This document shows, in pieces, positions 1 through 7,428 of a DNA stretch of 64,000 nt (position 1 is the first letter of the stretch; each line of letters begins with the position of its first letter). The stretch lies in contig NZ_CP098604.1 in NCBI RefSeq assembly GCF_024499015.1, forward strand, positions 3,162,001 to 3,226,000, written 5' to 3'. The translations under genes were made by a program, and so were the position numbers. This DNA comes from Xanthomonas hortorum pv. pelargonii (GTDB lineage Bacteria; Pseudomonadota; Gammaproteobacteria; Xanthomonadales; Xanthomonadaceae). Below the pieces are notes generated by a model. The model was not told the DNA's origin, ran no database searches, and saw nothing but the letters and a program-made list of their open reading frames with translations.

Positions 1-433
1 TGGCGACGATGTCATCGCCCAGCGGGCCGCCCGAACCGGGCACGCACGGCACACCGGCGGCCTTCATTGCGCGGATCGCTTCCACCTTGTCGCCCATCAG
101 GCGGATGGTGTCGGCCCTGGGGCCGATGAAGATGAAGCCGGATTCTTCCACGCGCTCGGCAAAGTCGGCGTTTTCCGACAAAAAGCCGTAGCCGGGATGG
201 ATGGCCTGCGCATCGGTGACCTCGGCCGCGGCGATCAACGCCGGGATATTGAGGTAACTGTCGCTGGAGGCCGCCGGGCCGATACACACCGACTCGTCGG
301 CCATGGCCACGTGCTTGAGGTTGCGGTCGACCGTGGAATGCACCGCGACCGTGCGGATGCCGAGCGTGTGGCATGCGCGCAGGATGCGCAGCGCGATTTC
401 ACCTCGGTTGGCGATGACGATTTTATCGAGCAT
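1..433 (-). CDS. accC: Biotin carboxylase subunit of acetyl-CoA carboxylase (partial)
   Basis: The reverse strand reads [20 protein letters not shown] from an ATG at 431-433, the typical AccC start. It continues through the N-terminal biotin-carboxylase fold ([28 protein letters not shown]) until the window ends at about residue 144, so the ATP-grasp catalytic half lies outside. AccC carboxylates the biotin on AccB with ATP and bicarbonate, the first step of malonyl-CoA synthesis for fatty acids. It lies downstream of accB on the same strand, but the usual short accB-accC gap is here about 450 bp and holds another gene and repeats. Identity is secure; only the 5' part is visible. Confidence 0.95.
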   Translation of the reverse strand, partial: MLDKIVIANRGEIALRILRACHTLGIRTVAVHSTVDRNLKHVAMADESVCIGPAASSDSYLNIPALIAAAEVTDAQAIHPGYGFLSENADFAERVEESGFIFIGPRADTIRLMGDKVEAIRAMKAAGVPCVPGSGGPLGDDIVA

Positions 434-463
434 GGGAATAGGGAGTCGAGAATGGGGAATGGG
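434..463 (+). repeat. GGGAATNGGGA repeat, forward arm (R1)
   Basis: This is a run of GGGAAT/GGGAGT/GGGGAAT units directly abutting the accC start codon. It is one arm of a pair; the oppositely oriented arm lies at 838-877 beyond the four-helix-bundle gene. The same repeat family occurs at 9798-9837 and 9887-9915. Confidence 0.75.
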
Positions 464-475
464 TAGAAGCGGGCA

Positions 476-865
476 TCATGGTGCGGCTCCACGTTTGCGT
501 AAGGCATTCATCAATGCGGTTAGCTTGGCGAAGACCTGGTCGACCTGCTGGCCGAGGATGTCTTCGTCTTCGGTGTTGCTATAACCCAGTCGTACGGCGA
601 TCTGGACCTGTGTATCCAGTTCGGAGAGCGAGCCGCGCGCAATTGAGAGAAACCGCGCGTAATCGGGAGTAGAACGTCGCGCCGCACCTTCGGCAATATT
701 CGACGGAACGCTGACGGCCGCACGGCGCAATTGCGCCGTCAGGCCGTAGCGTTCCTGCTCGGGAAAGACCTCGGTGAACCGATAGATCATTTCCACAAGC
801 GCCATGGAATCGCGCCACGCCTCCAGGCGTTCATGAGGCCGCTTTGCCGATTCCCGATTCTCCAC
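476..865 (-). CDS. Four-helix-bundle protein (23S rRNA intervening-sequence / IVP-like family)
   Basis: This 129-residue protein has the family signature: a leading HERLEAWRDSMALVEMIY helix, then YGLTAQLRRAAVSVPSNIAEG, then a C-terminal helix rich in hydrophobic heptads ending QVFAKLTALMNAL. IVP-like proteins are small pentameric, positively charged helical bundles; most are of unknown function, and some relatives (Avd) serve diversity-generating retroelements. No reverse transcriptase is nearby. The first residues (MENRESAKR) are encoded inside the repeat at 838-877, so the natural start may instead be the internal Met before ALVEM. The gene sits between accB and accC on their strand and is bracketed by inverted repeats, suggesting it arrived as a cassette. 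Family assignment is confident, function unknown. Confidence 0.85.
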   Translation of the reverse strand: MENRESAKRPHERLEAWRDSMALVEMIYRFTEVFPEQERYGLTAQLRRAAVSVPSNIAEGAARRSTPDYARFLSIARGSLSELDTQVQIAVRLGYSNTEDEDILGQQVDQVFAKLTALMNALRKRGAAP

Positions 866-877
866 TCCCGATTCCCG
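838..877 (-). repeat. GGGAATCGG repeat, reverse arm (R2)
   Basis: Read on the minus strand, this 40-base segment matches 9798-9837 (groES-groEL gap) with a single visible mismatch, including the trailing CGGCAAAGCGGC. It overlaps the 5' end of the four-helix-bundle reading frame and lies 4 bases from the accB stop. Confidence 0.8.
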
Positions 878-881
878 TCAA

Positions 882-1367
882 TCAGCCGATCACAAACAAC
901 GGCTGATCGAATTCCACTGGCTGGCCGGTCTCGCCGAGGATGGCCACGATGGTGCCGGAGACGTCGGCTTCGATCGGGTTGAACATCTTCATCGCCTCGA
1001 TGATCGCCAGCGTTTCGCCGGCCTTGACCTGCTGGCCGACGGTGACGAAGGCCGGCTTGTCCGGTGACGGCGAGATGTAGAACGTGCCGACCATCGGCGC
1101 GCGCAGCACGTGGCCTTCCGGCAAAGCGGCACCCTGCTTGGCACCGCCGGTGGAGGCTTCAGTGGGCGACTGCATCGGCATGGCGGCTGCGGCCGGGGCC
1201 TGCGCGAGCGGAGCGGGTGCGTACTGCTGCACCGGCGCGCTGACCACGGTCGTGCCCTTGGGCACGCGCGCCAGACGCACGCTTTCTTCGCCTTCCTTGA
1301 TCTCGATTTCGGCGAGATTGGATTCTTCGAGCAGGTCGATCAGTTTCTTGATTTTGCGGAGATCCAT
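882..1367 (-). CDS. accB: Biotin carboxyl carrier protein of acetyl-CoA carboxylase
   Basis: The 161-residue protein begins [20 protein letters not shown], as in classical BCCPs. It has an Ala/Pro/Gln-rich flexible linker at about residues 40-80 and a C-terminal biotinyl domain with the biotinylation motif EAMKMFN, where the Lys is the biotin site. AccB shuttles carboxyl groups between AccC and the AccAD carboxyltransferase. aroQ lies 91 bp upstream on the same strand, so an aroQ-accB-(four-helix gene)-accC transcript is likely. Length and motifs are typical and no lesion is seen. Confidence 0.98.
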   Translation of the reverse strand: MDLRKIKKLIDLLEESNLAEIEIKEGEESVRLARVPKGTTVVSAPVQQYAPAPLAQAPAAAAMPMQSPTEASTGGAKQGAALPEGHVLRAPMVGTFYISPSPDKPAFVTVGQQVKAGETLAIIEAMKMFNPIEADVSGTIVAILGETGQPVEFDQPLFVIG

Positions 1368-1458
1368 ACGGGCCTCATGAGGTGAATCGGTGGGGAGTGC
1401 CGACGGTTGCCGGCGGAATGGGGTCAGTGCGTCGGCGCGGGCGCCGGCAATGCGGGTG

Positions 1459-1905
1459 TCATGCGTCGCGCTCCAGCCGCGCGATCACCGCTTCCAGTGC
1501 CAGCCGGTAACTGTCGGCGCCGAAGCCGCTGATGACGCCGTCGGCCTTGTCGCTGAGATAGCTGTGGTGCCGGAACGGCTCGCGCGCATGCGGGTTGGAC
1601 AGATGGATTTCCACGAACGGCAAGCCCACGCCCAGCAGCGCATCGCGCAGCGCCACCGAGGTGTGGGTGAAGGCGGCCGGGTTGATCAGGATGTAGGCGG
1701 TGCCGTCTTCGCGCGCTGCGTGGATGCGCTCCACCAGCACGTGCTCGGCGTTGGACTGCAGGCAGGCCAGCGTATGCCCGGCCGCCTGCGCGCGGTCCAC
1801 CAGGGCCGCATCGATCTGCGCCAGTGTGGTGCGCCCGTAGACCTCCGGCTCGCGGGTGCCGAGCAGGTTGAGGTTGGGGCCATGCAACAGCAGCAGGTGG
1901 GCCAT
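1459..1905 (-). CDS. aroQ: Type II 3-dehydroquinate dehydratase
   Basis: This 148-residue protein has the type II DHQase hallmarks: [20 protein letters not shown] at the N-terminus, the catalytic Tyr region (EVYG), the [19 protein letters not shown] core and [13 protein letters not shown]. It converts 3-dehydroquinate to 3-dehydroshikimate in the shikimate pathway as a cytoplasmic dodecamer. It is the first gene of the apparent aroQ-accB-accC group on the minus strand, an arrangement common in gammaproteobacteria. The start at the ATG giving MAHLLLLHG matches the family. Confidence 0.97.
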   Translation of the reverse strand: MAHLLLLHGPNLNLLGTREPEVYGRTTLAQIDAALVDRAQAAGHTLACLQSNAEHVLVERIHAAREDGTAYILINPAAFTHTSVALRDALLGVGLPFVEIHLSNPHAREPFRHHSYLSDKADGVISGFGADSYRLALEAVIARLERDA

Positions 1906-2298
1906 GACATCCGGGAGAGCGGAAAGGTCGGAAGTCTGCGCGATGTGGCCGATGCTGTCCAGATAGGCGAAGTTAGGCTTGTTTTAAACGGATGATTGAA
2001 ATTTCCGGGTCATCTGCCCTGGAGCGAGCACGCGGAGCCTTGTGTGGTGGCATTTTCGCGGCAGGCACTTGAACGTTGCCCGTCGACTGGTGCCGTGCGG
2101 CCGTCTGCTGAATCGTCGTCGGCGCGTTTAGTTTGCCGCGCGCCGTGTGGGCTGGCAGCAGCGGGCAGGGAGATCAGCGGCGTTGTGTGCACGGAGCATG
2201 GCTCACCTCAGCGCCTGAGCGACGCTGTGAAACACCCAGGCGTTGGAAGCATCAGCGGCACTGTGTCTGCGCAACTGGGTTGCATGTTGTCTCGCTGC
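1906..2298. other. Intergenic region upstream of aroQ
   Basis: There are 393 bases between aroQ and the MmyB-type regulator, both on the minus strand. An AT-rich patch at about 1978-2002 on the aroQ side could hold its promoter. I find no credible gene, repeat or strong terminator here. Confidence 0.5.
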
Positions 2299-3126
2299 TC
2301 AGCCGCGCGCCGCAGCTCCGCCGGTCAACGCGCGGATGCTGCCGGCGTCGGCCTGGTGGATGGGATTGCATACCAGCAGGATCAGATCGGTGCGGCCCTC
2401 CACTGCGAAGGAGGAATACTCCATCTCCATCTCGCCAAGGATCGGGTGGCGCAGACGCTTGATGCCATCGCTGGGGTCGTTGACCTCACCGGCTTCCCAC
2501 AAGCGGGCGAAATCTTCGCTGCGGCTGCGCAACTCTTCCACCAGCGGGGCGATGGCGGCGTTGGCGCCTGCGCGCGCTGCATCGGCGCGGAACACGGTGA
2601 CCAGCGATCTGGCCACGCCTTCCCAATCCAGATTCATCACCCGCGATGCGGGGCTCAGGAACATCAGCCGCAACACATTGCGTTCGCTGGGCGGCAACGT
2701 TGCGTAGTCGGTGAGCACCGCTGCGGCCGCCGCGTTCCAGGCGACCACGTCCCAGCTCACCGTGCGGATGAACGCCGGGCTGGTTTCCATGGCATCGAGC
2801 ACGCGTTGCAGCCGCGGGGTGACGCCGGCGGGCGGGTGATAACGCACGTCGGGCAGGCGCCTCAGCCCGAGCAGGAACAGGTGCTCGCGTTCGGCATCGG
2901 TGAGCAGCAAGGCCTTGGCGATGCGGTTCAACACGCCCGCCGAGGGCGCGCCGCCGCGGCCTTGTTCCAGCCAGCTGTACCAGGTGGCGCTGATGTTGGC
3001 GCGCTGCGCCACTTCTTCCCGGCGCAGGCCAGGCGTGCGCCGCCGGCCGACGGGATAACCAAGCGCAGCAGGGTCCAGGCGTTCGCGCCGCTCGCGCAGG
3101 TAGCTACTGAGAGTGGCGTCGGCCAT
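2299..3126 (-). CDS. Helix-turn-helix regulator with MmyB-like ligand-binding domain
   Basis: This 275-residue protein has an N-terminal XRE-type HTH (residues about 5-70, with PGLRREEVAQRANISATWYSWLEQGRG) followed by an MmyB-like domain. Features of the latter are the DRRHPPAG-equivalent stretch at about 95-110, RVLDAMETSPAFI, DVVAWN and the RSLVTVFRADAAR region. Family members are cytoplasmic repressors/activators that usually control an adjacent oxidoreductase gene. Here an SDR-like epimerase gene starts 101 bp away on the opposite strand, fitting that pattern. The pair sits between aroQ and cutA-dsbD and may be an accessory insertion. The ligand is unknown. Confidence 0.9.
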   Translation of the reverse strand: MADATLSSYLRERRERLDPAALGYPVGRRRTPGLRREEVAQRANISATWYSWLEQGRGGAPSAGVLNRIAKALLLTDAEREHLFLLGLRRLPDVRYHPPAGVTPRLQRVLDAMETSPAFIRTVSWDVVAWNAAAAAVLTDYATLPPSERNVLRLMFLSPASRVMNLDWEGVARSLVTVFRADAARAGANAAIAPLVEELRSRSEDFARLWEAGEVNDPSDGIKRLRHPILGEMEMEYSSFAVEGRTDLILLVCNPIHQADAGSIRALTGGAAARG

Positions 3127-3226
3127 GGCCCGATCCTGTTATTAGCTATACCGGGATAATCTCACGACTGTAAGGGTATCTCTGGCGTCGATAGCATCCG
3201 GATTCCTCATGAATCGGTAGATCCAC

Positions 3227-4113
3227 ATGCATGTATTCGTCACAGGTGCCACCGGTTGGGTGGGCACAGCGGTAGTCGATGAGTTGCTGCAGCACGGGCA
3301 TCGCGTGCTCGGTCTGGCGCGGTCGCCCGAAAAAGCGCAGACGTTGAAGGCGAAAGGCGCCGACGTATTGCACGCAACATTGGACGACCTGGACAGCCTG
3401 CGCGCGGCCGCCCGCGCTGCCGATGGCGTGATCCATCTGGCCTTCAATCACGATTTCTCCCGCTATATCGAAAATGCCGCGCAGGATCGCCTGGTAATCG
3501 ACACGCTGGGCGACGCGTTGCAAGACAGCGACAAGCCGCTGCTGGTGACCTCCACCTTGTCGGCGTTGCGTGCGTTCGGTCGGGTCGCCAGCGAGGCCGA
3601 TCTGCCTGCGTCGGATCCGTCCTACCCGCGCCGTTCGGAAGAAGCCACACGTTTGCTCGGTGAGCGTGGCGTGCGTGCGGCCACCATTCGGTTGCCGTCC
3701 TCGGTCCACGGCGTTGGCGAAACCCATGGCTTTGTGCCGATGCTGATCGACCTGGCGCGCGAGAAGGGCGTGTCGGCCTACATCGGAGAAGGCGCCAATC
3801 GCTGGCCGGCGGTGCATGTTGCCGACGCGGCCCGGCTGTATCGGCTGGCGCTGCAAGGTGCGACGCGTCAGGCCGCTTACCATGCCGTTGCCGACAGCGG
3901 GGTGCGATTTCGCGAGATCGCCGAGCGCTTGGGCACAAGCTGGGCTTGCCGGTGGAGTCGCGCGATGCCGCGCATTTCGGTTGGTTTGCAGGCTTCGCCA
4001 GCGAAGATGTGCCCGCCTCCAGCGACGCAACGCGGCAGCAGTTGGGGTGGCAGCCGAGCGGTCTGGGGTTACTGGCCGATATCGCGCAACCGGCGTATTA
4101 CGCGGGCCGCTGA
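3227..4113 (+). pseudogene. NAD(P)-dependent epimerase/dehydratase (SDR), frameshifted
   Basis: The frame starting MHVFVTGATGWVGTAVVDEL has the extended-SDR TGATGWVG nucleotide-binding motif and runs cleanly to about residue 235 (FREIAERL). The reading then moves to another frame, where HKLGLPVESRDAAHF continues and ends QPAYYAGR-stop at 4111-4113. Restoring one base near 3921-3931 (GAGGCGC instead of GAGCGC) would give one continuous protein of about 295 residues. The family reduces or epimerises sugars and small carbonyl compounds; the substrate here is unknown. The gene is divergent from an MmyB-type regulator. The lesion may be a real mutation or a lost base in the sequence. Confidence 0.85.
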
Positions 4114-4346
4114 GTCGACGCCGCAGTCGCTGTGCGGCCGTAGATTGCGTGCGGCCGCACAGCGATCAGAGCTCGCAAAATCGAGCGTGTCTGGATGCGT
4201 GGGCATCCAGCACGTCTGGGTGCCAGACGCGCGTTGGTGTCTGCGCTTGCGCAGCCTCTCATCGACTCGCGCACACCGCGTCATGCGGCAGCGCGCATAA
4301 GCACTGCACACCAAACGCCGCGCTCACACAGCGCGTGGCGATGCGC

Positions 4347-6689
4347 TCAGCGCGCTGCGCGCAGCAACGCATCCTCGGTGATCGCGTTGGTCAGCACGGT
4401 CGGCAACACCGCCGGCGGTGTGCCGGGCCCGTAGACCACGTACAACGGCACACCGACCGCCTGGTGCTGGTCGAGAAAGGCGCTGATCTTGGGGTCGACG
4501 TTGGTCCAGTCGCCTTTCATGTAGACCGCATCGACACGGCGCAGTGCATCGCGGAACTCGGCGCTGCTCAGCACGTTCTTTTCGTTGGCCTTGCAGGTCA
4601 CGCACCAGTCGGCGGTCATGTTGACGAACACCACGCGGTTGTCGGCGCGCAGGCGGTCGAGCAGTTGCGGCGAGAACGTCACCACGCCTTCGGCGGCGGT
4701 GGCGGCCGGCAGGCTGAGGCGGGTGACCGCCACCACCGGCACGATGGCCAGCACCAGCATCACCGCAGCCAGGCCCATGCCGATGCGATGGCTCTTCCAG
4801 CGGCTGCGCTCGAAGCAGAACAGGCCCAGCGCCAGCAACGTGGCGCCGACCAGCATCAGCGCCAGCGCATCCACGCCGCGCTGCTTGCCCAATACCCACA
4901 GCAGCCAGATCGCGGTGAGATACATCGGGAACGCCAGCACCTGCTTGAGCGTTTCCATCCATGCACCGGGCGTGGGCAGGCGCCGCGCCAGCGAGGGAAT
5001 GAAGCCGATCAGCAGGAACGGCAGTGCCAGGCCCAGGCCCAAGGCCAGGAACACCAGCATCGCCAGCAGCGCCGGTGCGGTGAACGCATACGCCAGGGCG
5101 GTGCCCATGAACGGGGCGATGCAGGGGCTTGCCACCACGCAGGCGAGCACGCCGGTGAAGAAGTCGCCCAGCGGGCCGTTGCGCGATGCCAGCGACTGGC
5201 CGATGCCGCCCAAATTGCTGCCCAGCGTAAACACGCCCGACAGGCTCAGGCCCACCGCAAACATCAGGTAGGCCAGCGCCGCGACGAACCACGGCTGCTG
5301 CAGCTGGAAGCCCCAGCCTGCCGCTTGCCCGGCCGCGCGCAGGCCGATCACCAGCCCGCCGATCGCCGCGAACGACACCAGCACGCCCAGCGAATACCAG
5401 ATGGCATGGCTGCGCGCGTGGCTGCGGCTCTCGCCGCTATGCGCCAGCCCTAGCACCTTCAGCGACAGGATCGGCAGCACGCATGGCATCAGGTTCAATA
5501 CCAGGCCACCGAGCAGGGCCAGCACCAGCATGGCCAGCAGGCCTTTTTCGGTATGCGGCGGCTGGGTGCGTTGCGGGTTGCCGGCCGAGGCGTCGGCAGC
5601 CGGGGCTGCGCTGGTGGCGGGCCTAGCCGCAGGCGCCGGTTCGCTGGGCGTCTGCCCGGCGGCCAGCGGTGAAATCATCAGCGGTGCGGTCTGCGCCTGG
5701 TTTTGCGGCGACACCGTGCCGGGCGGCAACTCCAGCGCCACGCGGCGGGTCATCGGCGGGTAGCAGATGCCGTCGGTCTGGCAGCCCTGGAAGGTCGCTA
5801 CCAACGTCACCTTTGCCGGTTCGGCGTGGTCGCGCAGCAGCGGCAGGGTGACTTCGGCCTGGTCGAAATACACCACCACATCGCCGAAATGCTCGTCGCG
5901 GTGCGCTTTGCCCTGCGGCCAGCGCGGCAACCCGGTCCGCACGCCGCCGGCGCCTTCCAGCGCCAGCGAGGTGCGGTCGCGGTAGATGTAATAGCCGGGC
6001 GCCGGGGTAAAGCGCAGCAGCAGACTGTTGCCGTCGCCGACGATGGCTTCGAAGGTGAAGGCCTGCTCGGCCGGCAGCGGCAGTGCGTCCACGCCGGCTG
6101 CCTGGCCGGGGCTGCCGAACAGCCGCGGGGCGGCGGCCGGTGCACGCGGCACCAGCGAGCCCAGGTTTTCGCGCTGCGCGGCGGGCGCAGCGGCGGGGGA
6201 CGAGGCCGAGACAGCCGAGGCCTCGGGCAGGCTCACGCGCAGTTCGCGACGCTGCGGCGGGTAGCACACGCCGGCATCGGCGCAGCCCTGGTATTGCACC
6301 TGCAACACGGCGGTCTGCAGTGAAGGCTCGGCCTTGCCGGCCAGCTTGGCCTGCAGCTGTTTGCGGTAGGTCTGCACCTGGCCGAAGAACTCGTCGTGCT
6401 TGCTCTGCCCTTCCGGCAGCGCCAGCTCGCCGGCGGCAAAGCCTTGCCCGGATTTGACGCTGATGCGGTGGCGATACAGGTAATAGCCCGGCGCGATCTT
6501 CCAGCTCAGCGCGATGCTGTCGCGGCTATCGGCCGTGGCGCTCAGCGTGAATGCCTGATCCACCGGCAGCAGGTCGGCCTCGGTGACTGCGGCCTGCGCG
6601 GGCAATGGCGCCACCAGCGCCAGCGGGGCTGCGAACAACGGTACGGCCAGCAATGCGCAGCGGGCGATCCAGCGGGACAGAGACTTCAT
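4347..6689 (-). CDS. dsbD: Thiol:disulfide interchange protein DsbD with duplicated N-terminal domain
   Basis: The 780-residue protein starts MKSLSRWIARCALL with a signal peptide ending near PAQA. Two successive DsbD-alpha-like periplasmic domains follow (about 40-150 and 185-310), each with its own Cys pair (GCADAGVCYPP and GCQTDGICYPP). Then comes the multi-helix membrane domain with NLMPCVLPILSLKVLG and ACVVASPCIAPFMG cysteines, and a C-terminal thioredoxin domain with CVTC near residue 697. DsbD carries electrons from cytoplasmic thioredoxin to periplasmic DsbC/DsbG and cytochrome c maturation. Most DsbDs (about 565 residues) have one alpha domain. An upstream in-frame ATG adds 13 residues and overlaps cutA, so I chose the start preceding the signal peptide. 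cutA is 5 bp upstream. Confidence 0.95.
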   Translation of the reverse strand: MKSLSRWIARCALLAVPLFAAPLALVAPLPAQAAVTEADLLPVDQAFTLSATADSRDSIALSWKIAPGYYLYRHRISVKSGQGFAAGELALPEGQSKHDEFFGQVQTYRKQLQAKLAGKAEPSLQTAVLQVQYQGCADAGVCYPPQRRELRVSLPEASAVSASSPAAAPAAQRENLGSLVPRAPAAAPRLFGSPGQAAGVDALPLPAEQAFTFEAIVGDGNSLLLRFTPAPGYYIYRDRTSLALEGAGGVRTGLPRWPQGKAHRDEHFGDVVVYFDQAEVTLPLLRDHAEPAKVTLVATFQGCQTDGICYPPMTRRVALELPPGTVSPQNQAQTAPLMISPLAAGQTPSEPAPAARPATSAAPAADASAGNPQRTQPPHTEKGLLAMLVLALLGGLVLNLMPCVLPILSLKVLGLAHSGESRSHARSHAIWYSLGVLVSFAAIGGLVIGLRAAGQAAGWGFQLQQPWFVAALAYLMFAVGLSLSGVFTLGSNLGGIGQSLASRNGPLGDFFTGVLACVVASPCIAPFMGTALAYAFTAPALLAMLVFLALGLGLALPFLLIGFIPSLARRLPTPGAWMETLKQVLAFPMYLTAIWLLWVLGKQRGVDALALMLVGATLLALGLFCFERSRWKSHRIGMGLAAVMLVLAIVPVVAVTRLSLPAATAAEGVVTFSPQLLDRLRADNRVVFVNMTADWCVTCKANEKNVLSSAEFRDALRRVDAVYMKGDWTNVDPKISAFLDQHQAVGVPLYVVYGPGTPPAVLPTVLTNAITEDALLRAAR

Positions 6690-6694
6690 GGACG

Positions 6695-7027
6695 TCAGGA
6701 TTCCTTGCGGGTTTCGGCCCGGACCCAATCGAGATATGCCGGTAGCCCGGCGCTGGCTTGGACCGCAACCGCCTCCGGCAGTTCATACGGATGCAACGCC
6801 TGCAGCCGCGCAATGGCGTCGGGCAGGCGGTCTTCCCAGGTCTTGATCAACAGTTGCACTTCCTGACTGCGCTCGATCGTCCCATTCCAGCGGTACAGCG
6901 ACTGCACGCCGGGCACCTGGGTGACGCAGGCGGCCAGGCGCTCGTTGAGCAGCGCGTGCGCAATGCGATCGGCGCTGTCGGCATCCGGGCAGGTACTGAA
7001 CAACACATGGAGGGAAGAGGCGCTCAC
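6695..7027 (-). CDS. cutA: CutA-type divalent-cation tolerance protein
   Basis: This is a 110-residue protein with the CutA fold signature: VLFSTCPDADSADRIAHAL, LAACVTQVPGVQSLYRWNG, EVQLLIKTW and LHPYELPEAVAV. CutA is a small trimeric cytoplasmic protein linked genetically to copper tolerance and disulfide metabolism; its biochemical role is unsettled. It stops 5 bp before dsbD, so the two are probably one transcript, as in other gammaproteobacteria. The start is uncertain. I used GTG at 7025-7027, but a GGAGG lies about 15 bases upstream, so a rarer start a few codons earlier is possible. The open frame extends further upstream without homology. Confidence 0.9.
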   Translation of the reverse strand: MSASSLHVLFSTCPDADSADRIAHALLNERLAACVTQVPGVQSLYRWNGTIERSQEVQLLIKTWEDRLPDAIARLQALHPYELPEAVAVQASAGLPAYLDWVRAETRKES

Positions 7028-7428
7028 GTAGCTGCGCAGTGTAATCCTCCGCTTACGCGGGATCGACCGCACGTTCCGAACGCGGCGTTGACTTCGCCAA
7101 ATCCACCCTTCAGCAATCGATGCATCTGGCGCATCGGTGCCTGCGTCGTGGAGGCCGCGCTGTCGATGCACCGGGAGCGCGTGTTTTGCCGCGACCGCGG
7201 GCGTGCCGCGAGTGTTGGCACAGGGCAACCGCGCGCTGGCCGAGCTGGCGCTGAAGCAGCTGGCGCGCGTCTGCGCGGGTGTCACTCAACGCACGACCCA
7301 AGCAATGGGTCGGCGCCTTGCGGGTGCTGACGTCGCACGATGACAGCACGGCCTGGCGCGCGCTGATCGCCGCCGCAAGCCCGCCACCGCAAACCGGCCC
7401 GACGCGTCAAGCGCCGGGCCGGGTTGGA
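7028..7428. other. Intergenic region between the endonuclease gene and cutA
   Basis: There are 401 bases between two genes on the minus strand. Open frames exist on both strands, as expected for this GC content, but none has a recognisable protein pattern or ribosome binding site. I see no clear terminator for the endonuclease gene. Confidence 0.4.

Noticed and set aside
476..865. A diversity-generating retroelement, because the four-helix protein resembles Avd.
   Set aside because: No reverse transcriptase, template repeat or variable repeat is seen nearby.
4324..5292. Long minus-strand and plus-strand open frames overlapping dsbD, and similar long frames opposite groEL, mdcH, matC and the fec receptor.
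   Set aside because: They are typical antisense shadows in GC-rich DNA, with Arg/Ala/His-rich composition and no family pattern.
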